Of a DNA stretch of 64,000 nucleotides, positions 53,701 through 64,000 are shown piece by piece (position 1 is the stretch's first letter; every line of letters begins with the position of its first letter). The position numbers were made by a program, and so were the translations under genes. Origin of the DNA: Oreocharis arfaki (taxonomy: Eukaryota > Chordata > Aves > Passeriformes > Paramythiidae); assembly GCA_013398015.1 (NCBI GenBank), contig VZRR01006733.1, positions 124,001 to 188,000 of the forward strand, read 5' to 3'. Below the pieces are notes generated by a model. The model had not been told where the DNA came from. It made no database searches and saw only the letters and a list, made by a program, of their open reading frames with translations.

Positions 53701-56700
53701 AGTTTAGTTGCACGTAAGATTTTTTTTTTTCTCCTTCAGAATCCTAATAAGAAGTTAGACTAGAAAAACTTTTTGAGCAGCAACAAAATTCAATAGACTA
53801 TGCCAAGCACCAATTTTAGTCTGTCAGTATGGTCAGACCTAACAAAAAATACCTACTCTCTGATAATATAAACAGCAAGAAACATAATTCTCTAAATTAT
53901 AGGAGTTGTCTTTTAATGTGTGCCTGTCAGTAACATACACAAAAAAAGAGCCTTATAATGAAGTTAAAGTTCACACTTTGCCAGAAGCATGCTCCAGTAA
54001 AGCACCAACAAAGTGCCAAGCTGGTCTGACCTAAGGATGCACAGACAATTACTAATTATTATGTGGTCCAAGGAATCTCGCAAATTCCAGTTAATCATGC
54101 ATTCAAACTTTTAAACATTTAAACACTGCCTACACTGTAAACGGATTAGACAGTAAGCTTTAATACACATATTTTAAATAAAACAAAAATAAACTTGTTC
54201 TCTTATTCCTATGGTATTTTTAACAGTTTAGACCTCTCAATATTGTTTTGCTTTTCAAACATGCTTTTCTTATTTTTTTTTCAACAAAGTGACCACTGTC
54301 AACTCAAGGGGTATTGTTTTCTTCACATCTCTTAGACAATTCCCTTAGTGTAAAAAACAAAACCAGAAAAATAATCACGAAAACACAAGCTGTGTTTTGG
54401 TTTTGCTGTTGTTTTTGTTGGTTTTGTTTTCGAATTTCTCATACAGGAATTTTAATAACCTTTCACACAATATCAAAAGATTTTGATTAAGAAAATCTTG
54501 GACACTACTGTGGTATTCAACAAAAGAGGTCAACTAGAAGTTTCTTTAGAAAATTAATTACGTAAAGATAACTGAGTATTATCTTAGTATAAGTAGCAAC
54601 ATTATAATTAACACAGCAACAAGCAACATGAAAAGTTTTTCTTGGACCATTCTGCTGTTCTACTTACACTACATAAATTGAAAAAAAAAGAAAACATTCA
54701 GAATACAAGCAGCTCTCAATTCACAAAGAAAAAATGCCCAGAAGAATGAAAAAACATTTAGGTAGGTGTAAAACTGCAATGTTCACATTTAACAGATGAA
54801 TCATTCTGAACTTGATGTACGGGATTTAAGCAAAAAAAAAAATTGATGTACGAGATTTAAGCAAATAAATCTTACAAAGCTACTTTCTGCATGTCAGCAG
54901 CCTCCATCTTAAAGGAGCTAACTGCATCCTCCTAACAGAGGTGCAAATTTCAAGATTAGGCACCTAAGAAGAATATAAAACTTACCAATACTTTATTCTC
55001 CACTCTCTGATTTACATTCACTTCTTGAATCCTGCTTCCTGTAGCTTCCAAACATTGTTTTTTTCGTGTATTTCCTTGAGCTTCCTGGTCATGATCTCCC
55101 ATTTGACCTTCCCAGTCTAGGTCTCCACTAAACACAATTTCTAGTGCTTCTGCATCTTCAGATGTATCATCTAATTCCTTTCTTTTTTTTGGTGCATGAT
55201 TTTCACTAGAAGTGGTTTTAGTGTCTGTTCTATCACTTGTTAGCTTGACACTTTCCCTCGTAAGCTTTATACCCCTGTCTTCTACCGCAAAATTTGGGTT
55301 TGGGTCCAGGATGTTATTTTTCTTTTGATGCTGTTTTGCTTCACTGTTGCAGATCGAAGAAGTTGTGGATTCAGTGCATTTGAAAAGAGGCGATGACCTC
55401 TCCTCCAATTTTGCTAGTTTGGGTACAGATGTTTCTTCTTCTTCAGATCTCTCCCTTAGCGAGAAATAAATTACAAAAGAAATAAATTACAAAAGCATTT
55501 TTGAGTGTGATTAGCTGTACCCACAAAATAACAGCTTCTGGGGTTTTTGGGACTGCATTGTGAAATTTAAGGTTCCCTTAAGGAAAAGCTTTCCATTCTA
55601 GGAATTTGATCGAAAAATTACCTTTTTAAGTATGTGTCAAATTGAAAGTACATTGTTTGACTTAAAATTTTCCAGAAACAGCACCAACATACCAATAAGG
55701 GAAGTAATGTCAAGAACACTTCAACGTACCTCTTTTTAGCTACCTGGAAGTAATTTGTAATTGAGTTCGACTGGTGACATGAAGCACTCTCACGAGGTTT
55801 GCCAGCTTCTGCAGTTTTAGATGGTGAGACAGGCTGACTTCTTTGACTTAACCCAGATGTTCTGTTCCCTGTAGGTATTGACGTTCCTGCATTTACACTG
55901 CCACGTGTGCTACTGTTTTTCTTTACGGCAGTCATATCCCGGAAGGCCGTTTTCCCTTGTCTATGCACCTGGGAAGTATTCTCTACCTCCATACTAGATT
56001 AGAGAGAAAAAAAAGTACTAAATGACACACCAGAGATACACCGAGAATACCACTTTTTAAAAAAGCTATACCTGTACTTTGAATAAACTTAGAAACAATG
56101 TGCTAAAAACAAACTGTAAATTCTGCTGTGATCAATACATTTATATAATTGTGAAATGGCTTGTAAATTTGTAATAGTTCAGACAGTCAAGACAGAGATG
56201 TGGTATCTACATTTGGTCTGAAAGTCATCTAAATCCTACGGGATGGTTTCCATAATCTAGCACTCAAAAGCAGAAATTATCTCACTGCAGACAAGTGACA
56301 GCAATGTACTAAATGACATTTCTAACACTGTATATCTTTGCCCATGGCAATGATACAGTTCCTCTGTCACAAAAGACTGCTTTATTTGCAAGTATTAGCT
56401 TAGAAATTTCTGTGAATATTTTACCATGTCTGCTCTTCTGTATCAGCTATGTATAACGTGCTGCTATCTGCAGCAGTCGGCATTATGGTTTCATTCACAG
56501 CCAAACTCTGGGAAACGGCTCGGCCTATGACGGCTGATGCAGGAGAACTTTCAGGTACAGCTACAAAACCAACACAAGAGAAGAATTAGAAGGTAAATAG
56601 CAAATCTGTGTTTCTTTGCACGTGATATTACACATTATTACCTGATCAGGTGAGATCTTTGTAAAATGATCTTAAAGCAATTTTAATTAAAAAATAAGCA

Positions 56701-59700
56701 GATTTATTAATTTTTTAAAAACTGAAAAATTTTTCTAAAGAACCATATTCCAGAATTCAGATTTAGTTAAATATTCCATTGATTAAGTAATGGAATTCTG
56801 CTTAAATAAAAATGAAGCATAATGGGAAGTCATATATTATGTATGTACAGTATGTACAAAATGTACTTAAAACATCACGTGGTCTATATTTTGTGCAAAA
56901 AATAAAATATATATTATGCAATATATATTTTACGCAAAACCATCAGAGCACAAAATTTCTTTTATTTACTCTTTTATGATGATCTCTAACACGATTATTG
57001 TATCTAGGATGCAAGTTTTTTCAACTGTTAAAACAGCTCTCTTTAAAAGTCTGATATATAGTCTGTTTACACAATTTCAGACAACTTTTATCCAATTGAA
57101 TCATTCAGACTGGAAACAAGAATAAGCATTTCTGATTCATGCAGTGTCTGAAGAGTCAGAATCCTTAAACTTAATCTGACAATTAATATTGTGATATTTT
57201 CTAAACTAATTGGACAGACAATAGATCATACACAAGTTATTCATACAAGAATAACAGTCAACCAAAATATTTTTCAGATCTCTGGCAGTACTGCACGTTA
57301 TGTCTTTCTCTGTTCAAAATACATTTTCAAGTAAGTAAAGGTACTACATGTAAAGACAAACTTATGGGATTTTTTCTTTGATTTTTAAAATAACGGTAGG
57401 ATTTTCTACCTGATACAACACTTTGTAGAACAAAACAATGTACAAAACATAATTCTGAAAATTTTATAGCAACAAAATACAGAATGACATGAAGAGGCAT
57501 GAAAAGAGAATTAGACAAACACAACCTCTTTCTGTCTCTCAGAATTTTATTACTACCGCATTAGCAAATAGAAGCTTCAAGTCAAGACCTGGAATGTCCA
57601 CCCCCAAACTACTACTTCAGCAATGTAGCAATCATGTCTCATTGCCTTAACTTCTTACGGAAAGATTATTTTTAGTTTTGAACTGTGTGGGAGGTGATTG
57701 TACTTTCCTAAAGCAAATTCTGTTTAGCGCAGAGGGAAAAAAGAAAAAAAGCAAGCCTTAACAAATTATTTCCATTCTTATTCTCTTGATTTCTAACTTT
57801 CATCTTTTATTTCCCCATTACCCCAGTCTTTTATGAAAAGACAGAATAGCATGGAATGCAAACTACCACATACATTTGAATTCAGTGGTCACTAAAAATA
57901 TGAACTTCAGATGTTTTTAAAGTACCTTTCCTTTCAAGGTCACTGTTCTGTGTGTCTGCCTTTTAGGCTAGTTTTAGATCTACCTTTTTATTTACATCTA
58001 AGAGTCACATAATTTCCATTGCAATTTACTGCAAGACCATTAAAAACCAATTACCTCTCTGGAGCTGTATACATTTTTCATAGAATGTCACTCTTTTCTC
58101 GTGGTCTTGCAAAACAGAACAACTTGAACACTAGTAATTGATGCTCCTACACAAAAAGAAATACTGCCTCTTTGAGGCTGTTAACTTATTACTACCCTTC
58201 TTCCAATTACCTTTGGAAGCAGGCTGCTTTCGAGGGTTGCAGTATTTTTCCGTAGACATGAAGATAACTGCCAATCCTATTTCTGCCTCTGGAACAGCCC
58301 TAAGATTCTTGCTATCAAAACACAAATTTAGATAAAAAGTCTTTCAGTACAGATTCAGACAAATAGGTACATGGGCACAGGTATGGCAAAGTACAAAATT
58401 ATCCACTCCTCCTCCAAAAAAACCATCAGCCTACACTACAGTGTTTCCCAGTACAGTAAGTCAGCACAATTATCCTTCGTTACAGCCATGTCCAATAGGT
58501 ATGAACTCCCATGTTTCCTGCTGCTGTAGCCACTGTCTAGCTCCAGTAATCTGGCCAATACATCTCTCCTTTCCTGATTTTTAGGCATTTAACCAATTAT
58601 ACTCTACCTCTGATTCAAAAACTTGAATCTACTTCTACTTGAAAGATCTGACCACTTGTTACAAGTCAGACACCCTGCCCACCTCCCATCTTCCGTACTA
58701 AAACCATGAAGAGAGATTGAGTACTGTCTCCTCTACCCAGCAGGAAAATTTAGGGGAACTAGGTTTATGTGTTAAGGATTGAGATTTTGTTTCACTGTTT
58801 TAATAAAATGGCATCATGATAATCCTAACATCTATAATATATGCACTTTGCCCTCTCAAACAAAACCTACCACCAAAACAAAAACTAATTTTCATTAAAC
58901 AGAAGCTATTCTTCAAAAACACTGTATACAAATAATTACATAACAATGAACCACATGACCTCAAGGTGCCATCTCATCTCTTTTTGATGAAATACATATA
59001 TTTAATGAAATATCATAAATTATCTATTTTGCATTCTTAGAATATATTAATTTTAACTTCTTTTAAATAGTAGAAGAGAAACTACTTGCTGTCTGTAATT
59101 TTTAAAGCAGTTCCATTACAATGAATTTTTGTAGAACTGAGTTCTACAAAAAAATAATAAAAAGAAAACAGAAATTCCATCAAATCCTCTGGAACTGCCA
59201 AGTCCTTTCTTTCCTGCTTCAAGAAGTTTTAGTTACTCTGCTAAATACTTAGAACAATGAAAAAAATGTCCTCTTTATAATCTGCTTCCTGCTTAATGAT
59301 GTATGCAAACATGATGACCAAGTCTCTGTAGTTCTGATACTACCCTACTGCTGTACAAGAGAACAGTGCTGCACCTTTCCAAGACAGTCAGAATGGAATC
59401 AGTCCAGTTTCTCACAGAGTCAGATCCTGAGATCTGAGAGTTTGTCAAACCCACATCAACTACACAAACTTCAGGAGAAAGCAGCAAAGGCATTTCGTTT
59501 CTTCCTTCTGTCATCAACTTTACTTCCCCTCCTCCAAGAGTAACTGCTGGACCCAGTTTCTTGCACTAAAAAGAGAATGCAAATAAAAAAAACATCTTAG
59601 CATGCAGTCAGTTTAGAGGTATCAGAATACAGAACGATCAGCACAGTGCTTTTCACTGATGCACTACTGCAGATGTAATGTGTTCTGTTCCTCCTCTATA

Positions 59701-59965
59701 TTCTACCTTGCTTAGGCCACTGTAGTGTAGGATAAATACACAGAAATCCTTCTTTCCTGATGAACCCAGAATGAGTGTGATTTCAGAGTGAACAAATCTG
59801 TGCTTAGCTACCCCTGCAATATTTTTTGCAATGTAAAGCCTGATTACCTGCTTGGCAGTTAGAAATACAAAAGTTTTTCCACTGAATATTTTTTTCCTTT
59901 CATGATGCTCAGATAAATCCAGGTTTTCAGTGCCAATGGAAGGCTCATCAACTGGAGGATAAAAG
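47676..59965 (-). CDS. NBN: NBN (nibrin), 3' part: 11 exons, C-terminal 572 residues; 5' exons outside the window
   Basis: Nibrin is the regulatory subunit of the nuclear MRE11-RAD50-NBN complex, which senses DNA double-strand breaks and activates ATM. Exons equivalent to human 6-16 join in frame at every junction with GT-AG introns. Exons 6-8 give the second BRCT region (FYPPVDEPSIG, GKTFVFLTAKQ, VPEAEIGLAVIFMSTEKYC). Exons 9-12 are low-complexity and Ser/Glu/Lys-rich with basic clusters (PKKRK, KKRER). Exon 9 keeps an SQ at the place of the human ATM site Ser343. Exons 13-14 carry the MRE11-binding block (KNFKIFKK-VAYPGAG) and exons 15-16 the ATM-binding acidic tail (EESLADDLFRY). The FHA and BRCT1 exons 1-5 must lie beyond 64000. 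The gene faces OSGIN2 tail-to-tail, as in human. Confidence 0.97.
47707..49338 (-). other. NBN: NBN last intron
   Basis: GTAAGA (gene strand) to GCAG. Contains an A13 run near 48052; no exon. Confidence 0.9.
49339..49388 (-). CDS. NBN: NBN exon 15 equivalent
   Basis: The acceptor CTTTCTCAG precedes GAG CAG AAC; the donor is TTTAG|GTAAGA. It encodes EQNRHAREESLADDLF plus two bases of Arg, the conserved acidic ATM-interaction tail. Confidence 0.95.
49389..50416 (-). other. NBN: NBN intron between exons 14 and 15
   Basis: AT-rich; contains a small CAGTATACTC direct repeat near 49940; no exon. Confidence 0.9.
50417..50530 (-). CDS. NBN: NBN exon 14 equivalent
   Basis: The acceptor CAACAG precedes GTA GCT TAC; the donor is ATGGAG|GTAAGA. 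Its 38 codons, VAYPGAGQLPHIIGGSDLIA then HHAKKNSELEDWLRQEME, are close to the human sequence. They complete the MRE11-binding region. Confidence 0.97.
50531..51546 (-). other. NBN: NBN intron between exons 13 and 14
   Basis: GTTAGT (gene strand) to CAACAG; AT-rich, nothing else recognised. Confidence 0.9.
51547..51702 (-). CDS. NBN: NBN exon 13 equivalent
   Basis: The acceptor CCCTCATAAG precedes AAC CAC AGT; the donor is AAAAAG|GTTAGT. The 52 codons include SRLLLTEFRSLVV, nearly identical to human KKLLLTEFRSLVI, and end in KNFKIFKK, the first half of the MRE11-binding motif. Confidence 0.95.
51703..52883 (-). other. NBN: NBN intron between exons 12 and 13
   Basis: GTAAGT (gene strand) to CATAAG; nothing else recognised. 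Confidence 0.85.
52884..52973 (-). CDS. NBN: NBN exon 12 equivalent
   Basis: The acceptor CCAAATAG precedes GAA GAA GAG; the donor is AATT|GTAAGT. It has 30 whole codons, EEEELGSVLTSEMKSNIKQE then SPVVARSQLI. Similarity to human is weak; the call rests on position, frame and splice signals. Confidence 0.85.
52974..54985 (-). other. NBN: NBN intron between exons 11 and 12
   Basis: GTAAGT (gene strand) to AAATAG. Contains a T/G-rich tract near 54398-54430 and the 23-bp duplication at 54812-54865. Confidence 0.88.
54812..54865. repeat. 23-bp duplication with A8 spacer in an NBN intron
   Basis: Two copies beginning TTGATGTACGGGATTTAAGC, one substitution apart, separated by eight A. Confidence 0.95.
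54986..55454 (-). CDS. NBN: NBN exon 11 equivalent (largest)
   Basis: The acceptor CTCGCTAAG precedes G GAG AGA TCT; the donor is TATTG|GTAAGT. The 469 bases encode 156 residues, from ERSEEEETSVPKL through the basic cluster HAPKKRKELDD to NQRVENKVL. It is a disordered, fast-changing region. PKKRK is a plausible nuclear localisation signal. Confidence 0.95.
55463..55494. repeat. 16-bp tandem duplication at the NBN exon 11 acceptor
   Basis: GAAATAAATTACAAAA occurs twice without mismatch. On the gene strand it is TTTTGTAATTTATTTC twice, directly upstream of the exon 11 acceptor. Confidence 0.97.
55730..55993 (-). CDS. NBN: NBN exon 10 equivalent
   Basis: The acceptor TCTAATCTAG precedes T ATG GAG; the donor is AAGAG|GTACGT. 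Its 87 codons are Ser/Thr-rich and poorly conserved until the end, where NSITNYFQVAKK aligns with human NSIRNYFQPSTKK. The final AG pairs with G of exon 11 to give Arg. Confidence 0.94.
55994..56424 (-). other. NBN: NBN intron between exons 9 and 10
   Basis: GTAAAA (gene strand) to ATCTAG; nothing else recognised. Confidence 0.9.
56425..56560 (-). CDS. NBN: NBN exon 9 equivalent
   Basis: The acceptor GGTTTTGTAG precedes CT GTA CCT; the donor is CATG|GTAAAA. The 44 whole codons include GRAVSQSLAVNETIMPTA and LYIADTEEQT. The SQ corresponds to human Ser343-Gln, the ATM phosphorylation site, and YIADTE aligns with human YVADTE. Confidence 0.94.
56561..58210 (-). other. NBN: NBN intron between exons 8 and 9
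   Basis: GTAATT (gene strand) to TTGTAG. AT-rich, with an ATATAT-rich patch near 56905-56935; no exon. Confidence 0.9.
58211..58311 (-). CDS. NBN: NBN exon 8 equivalent
   Basis: The acceptor TTTTGATAG precedes C AAG AAT; the donor is AAAG|GTAATT. The 101 bases encode KNLRAVPEAEIGLAVIFMST and then EKYCNPRKQPASK, the end of the second BRCT region. Confidence 0.96.
58312..59374 (-). other. NBN: NBN intron between exons 7 and 8
   Basis: GTGCAG (gene strand) to TGATAG; nothing else recognised. Confidence 0.9.
59375..59565 (-). CDS. NBN: NBN exon 7 equivalent
   Basis: The acceptor CTTTTTAG precedes TGC AAG AAA; the donor is AAAG|GTGCAG, weaker than consensus. The 191 bases encode CKKLGPAVTLGGGEVKLMTE and continue through VCVVDVGLTNSQ to LTVLE. 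They align with human [20 protein letters not shown] onward. Confidence 0.95.
59848..59965 (-). CDS. NBN: NBN exon 6 equivalent
   Basis: The acceptor TTCTTGCAG precedes C TTT TAT; the donor is CAG|GTAATC. It encodes 39 residues from FYPPVDEPSIGTENLDLS to GKTFVFLTAKQ, the start of the second BRCT region. The first base completes a Ser codon from exon 5, which is not in the window. Confidence 0.96.
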
Positions 59966-62900
59966 CTGCAAGAACAGAAAATGGAAGTTAAAAAATTCAG
60001 ATTCACTTATCAGTACTGACTCATAGTCCTTTCTGGTTTAAAGTTCTGAAGCTAAAATACTGCATTTCTCTGTTAAAACTACTTACAAAAATAATTTTCA
60101 AGAGATTGTTAAGAAGAAACAGAGCCCTTAATTTCTCAACATCAAAGATAAGACCAAGACTTTCTACTTCAGTAACTAAGAAAACACTTTTAGGAATGCA
60201 TTCAACCAAACTGCTGTACACATATCCACCTTCTTACTAACGATACTGACAAATGAGACTGCAACTTCATTCTGCACTTACTCTAGATAACAGTAAAACT
60301 CCACACAAAATTAGTCATCTTGCTTCCTCTACCCTCCACCTGGTGAGGGCAGTCACCCCTCATTCTCTTCTACTGTGTCAAGAAACTGTGTACCACCACA
60401 TTTGAGAACAGCCCATAGCATGACAGCAGACAAGTACACTTTTCTTGCTGGTGGGATAGAGAACTGAAGGGATTCACCCTGCAGATTCTCTATTGTTTTG
60501 TCCAATACAGGCAAAGTGAGGAGGAGTTTAGCTGGGAAACATATTAGGCAAAAATAAAATTCTAATCTGAAGCTCTAAATTTTGTCACAGCCTACGACCT
60601 CAGCTGCAGTTAATGATGGCATACCCAGAGCACGAGAAGCCTCTAGAATTGGGATATGCATCTAACTGATAATTTCAGGATATTTATAGGATCTGTGAGC
60701 CACATATTTACTACTACACAGCAGTTGACAGAGTAAGGGGAAGGTACATGTCAGAAAGAAGGGAAACTATACGTCAATCTTAACCAAACTATACCACATC
60801 TGTACCCAAATAGCTGTTTATGTACATAGTTTGGCTGATCACAGAACCACTTATCTTTATTCTGACTGCTGATTATATATCCTTCTCATACTACTATGCA
60901 GGAAAAAAAAAGATGCTGAAACACACCAAATTCAGCTTAACAGCAAAGATTGGCAGATTCTAAGCAAGAAACATATTTCATGAAATGCTAAAATACTGAA
61001 ATTTTGGAAAAAAACTGAGTATCTGTAAACAGAAAGACATTCCTCAAACACTGTGAACATTCATGTATTTCAAGCTGAACACAAGAATAAGCACATAAAT
61101 TTTCTCCTCCATCCAAATACGCAATTCAATTATGATAGGCTAAAATGTGCTATATAGTTACAGTCTTTCAAATAATCTTCGTTCTTATGGGTTCTTCACA
61201 ATCAATTCTTGAAGCTTTATGTACAAAATGAAAATTAAGCAATCTAAATCCACCAGATTTCGAAAGATGAGTATTTGATCAGTTTCAGCAGTCTGTTCAA
61301 ATCTGTTTACAAAAATATTGTTGCATTGATATTGGATAGATATGATAAAGCCTACTAACTTAAGGTAGAAATAGGGCAATTCAGACTTTAGTTATTAAGC
61401 CGGAAGACTTCTGATACCGGGTCCCATAGAGACAGTTATTAACCTAAGATAAATACAGGAGACAAAGTCACCTTTAAAGATGAAAGGATGAGTAAAAACA
61501 GAAAAACAGCAGTTTTCACGACTTTGAAACTGGAGTAGTTTCTTTATAAATACATTTTTAAATCTCCATTTTTTAATTTCAACAAACAACTTCAACTGAT
61601 GATTGTCTCCAAAAAAAAAAACCCCAAAACCAATCTTTGATTTTCGTTATAAACTCTTATCCAATGCTTATCTAAACTCAAAAGGCAACAGTCTTTTTTA
61701 GTTAGGATTCTGAAGTGCTCCTCATATTCTGGCCTCATAAGCTTCTAATAGTAACACCATTATCCAGGAAAGATCATCTACAACCTTGATTCTCTCAATA
61801 AATAGGCTTTGATTCTTGGTGAATTTCTGTTAAAAACTCTTAATTTCTTCTTTTTCAAAGCCCTGCACTGTTGACACTGGACTGCAGTAATAAAACACAT
61901 TATTTCATACAGAATTGTACTTATGCAACCATTTGTGAAATCTTTAGTTACTGTTCTTCCTTGCATAGGTTGTCAGAGAGTACCAGAGGACTGGAGCAAC
62001 ACCATAAAAAACCTGAAGTAAAAAATCCCACATTCACATGGGAACTGCAGGTTTGCAATTACATTAAGTCCTACTGTAAACAAAACAGATGCTTTAATAC
62101 TTTTTTTTTTCTTTTAAACTTTAAGATAATGTTTCCCTAAATTTTTTGGGAAAATCTACTCTACAGTAATAGTAAAGATTTAGTTAACAGTGTCACCTAG
62201 TATTGCCATCTCAATATACTATTCCTATATCACACCTAAACTAGTATTGCCCCAAGCTGTCTGGTGTCTTGTGGATATACCAGCTCAGGTAAGCTCTGGT
62301 AATACACAATATAGACACTCTCTGTCAAAATTGGACATATTTTTTGAAATTTAATGAAAACAGTTTTCAGTATCTTCCCATAAGCTACATCTCAAAAACA
62401 CGACCTATTTAAAATCTGGCAATTATTTTAAACATAGATCTGTGTATTACATGAGCTGTTTCATTTAGCATGATGCAGAACTCTCTTTGAAAGCTATATA
62501 ATGTGCATACTGCTAGTGTCACTAACTTTTAGCCAGTTCAGCTCCTCTCAGGGTCTTAAAAGTTAGCAAAAATATTTCAGAAAGGTAAACATATCCATCT
62601 GCTTCTTTTTTACAGAACACTTAAAAGCTCAATTATACTGTCACTTCTGTATTAAATGGACACAGATCTTGGTTTCAAGACACAAAGACACTGTTTACTT
62701 GTTCCTCTAACAGACAGGAACAGCAGCATTACCACCAGGTTATATTTGACCACACAAATTTTAAGTTGTACAACCAATCACTAGCTTTTGATGGCTTGTA
62801 TGACCTGTACTACAAAACGAAAAAAATCTCCCAGGAAAGTATTTCACAGAGTACCAAATAGTTTGTTTAGTTTTCTTACATCCTTAGAAAATAAAGCAGA

Positions 62901-64000
62901 AGTGAAAGTCACAATTTATTCAAATTCTCCCTTTCTTCTGAAACTGAAGAACAAATGAGACAAATGAGTTTTAAGCCACCCACAGATGACTGATTTGACA
63001 TATTACATAAACCCTGCTAATGTAAAGCAGCACCTAGAAACTCAAGAGCATTTCCTACCAATTGCTCCAGATTGGCATCTGCAGTGTTCTAACACGGTAG
63101 TGTCACGTTCTCTGAAATAAATTTTACCACATAAGAAGCACAGCCTGTTGTAAACCCTCTCCAGTTTTGTTTCTATTTCCATGACTGCACCAGCAGTTTC
63201 TTTAGTACCTACCCAGCCTCAGTCTTCAAACTATTCTACCAATGGCTACCACCACACCTGCTAAAGAAAATAACATTTCCTAACATATATGCATATTTAT
63301 GCACATATGAATATATATACACAGTGGAAGTTTCTCACCTGCATAAATCATGTGTTCATACAATAAAAAACCAACAAACACAACCCCAAACAAAACACCA
63401 CTGTCTCCCTTTTCAAGGTAAAATGAGTAGCAATATGGGCTCAGATGAAATTGTCACATGCAATACTGAGACTATTTTACGCTTTCTCACATTGAGAAAA
63501 TAACCAGAAGAGCTATTCTGCAGTATTTACTGATTCCAAATTAAGAACTCCCTTTTGAAGTTAATTTAACCATGAAAACAATGAATATTTTATTCTCATT
63601 TAGTCAAGGCCAATGAATATTAGTATCACTTCATCTCTTAACAGATAATTAAAAACCTCTTCTCTTTCAGGGAATTCAACGGTCAGGCTAACTGTCTGAC
63701 CAAAGTTTACAGTAAACTCAGTAACTAACTGCACTCTGGGAAAATAGGTCTACATAATGAAATAAACTTGATACAACTTCTTTTATAAAAGTATAATTTC
63801 TCTATTTTTATGTATCAACTCCCAGAAGTGTTTGAAGCAACATTTAAATACCAACAAAAAAAGTTCCTTTTTAGAGACAGCAACATCTTTAAGCATATAG
63901 TCAATTCCAAGAGCTCACTTTATAACTCTAGAGATGAGAACAATAAAATTGCTGGCATATTTAAATGTTAATCATATTAAGCATTCCTGCACAAATAAAA
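59966..64000 (-). other. NBN: NBN intron (human intron 5 equivalent), continuing past the window
   Basis: AT-rich sequence with no FHA- or BRCT1-like exon in any minus-strand frame. Poly(A/T) runs near 61611 and 62101, otherwise nothing recognisable. Human intron 5 is also several kilobases long. Confidence 0.75.

Noticed and set aside
59966..64000. NBN exons 1-5 (FHA and BRCT1)
   Set aside because: No minus-strand frame resembles the FHA or BRCT1 sequence. The gene continues beyond the window.

Overview
This is a stretch of a bird nuclear chromosome. The evidence is CR1 LINE 3' ends, an LTR of a type common in bird genomes, AT-rich non-coding DNA, and two vertebrate genes with intact, GT-AG bounded exons. 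Crocodilian or turtle DNA also carries CR1, but the LTR and overall look favour a bird. I cannot name the species. No prokaryotic or organellar feature is present.

Layout. Positions 1-22.9 kb are AT-rich intergenic DNA with old CR1 fragments, one LTR fragment and short simple repeats. A CR1 copy (about 22.95-23.33 kb) lies just before a GC-rich, CpG-rich shore that runs into a 784-base assembly gap (23720-24503). The gap is probably the promoter CpG island and first exon of OSGIN2. The following intron is mis-assembled: a 537-base block occurs twice (24705-25241 and 25449-25985, three differences), and a 205-base GC-rich contig bounded by single Ns sits between the copies.

OSGIN2 (+ strand) then follows. 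Five coding exons between 27706 and 37883 join in frame to a 511-residue flavoprotein-like product. Its 3' UTR ends at a poly(A) signal near 38635 or 39426. About 8-9 kb of intergenic DNA separates it from NBN (nibrin, - strand). NBN is read tail-to-tail with OSGIN2 from its stop codon at 47676. Eleven exons (human-equivalent exons 6-16, 47676-59965) encode the second BRCT region, the disordered middle and the MRE11- and ATM-binding C-terminus, 572 residues in all. Every exon junction keeps frame. The exons for the FHA and first BRCT domains lie beyond 64000, and 59966-64000 is intron. The OSGIN2/NBN tail-to-tail order matches human 8q21.3.

The two genes are not a pathway unit. OSGIN2 belongs to the oxidative-stress-induced growth inhibitor family. 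NBN is the regulatory subunit of the MRE11-RAD50-NBN double-strand-break complex. I found no convincing new biological system. The points most worth checking are the false duplication with its misplaced GC-rich contig (probable OSGIN2 exon 1), a run of broken protein-like reading frames at 44.97-46.46 kb, and small duplications inside NBN, one of them in the splice-acceptor tract of exon 11.
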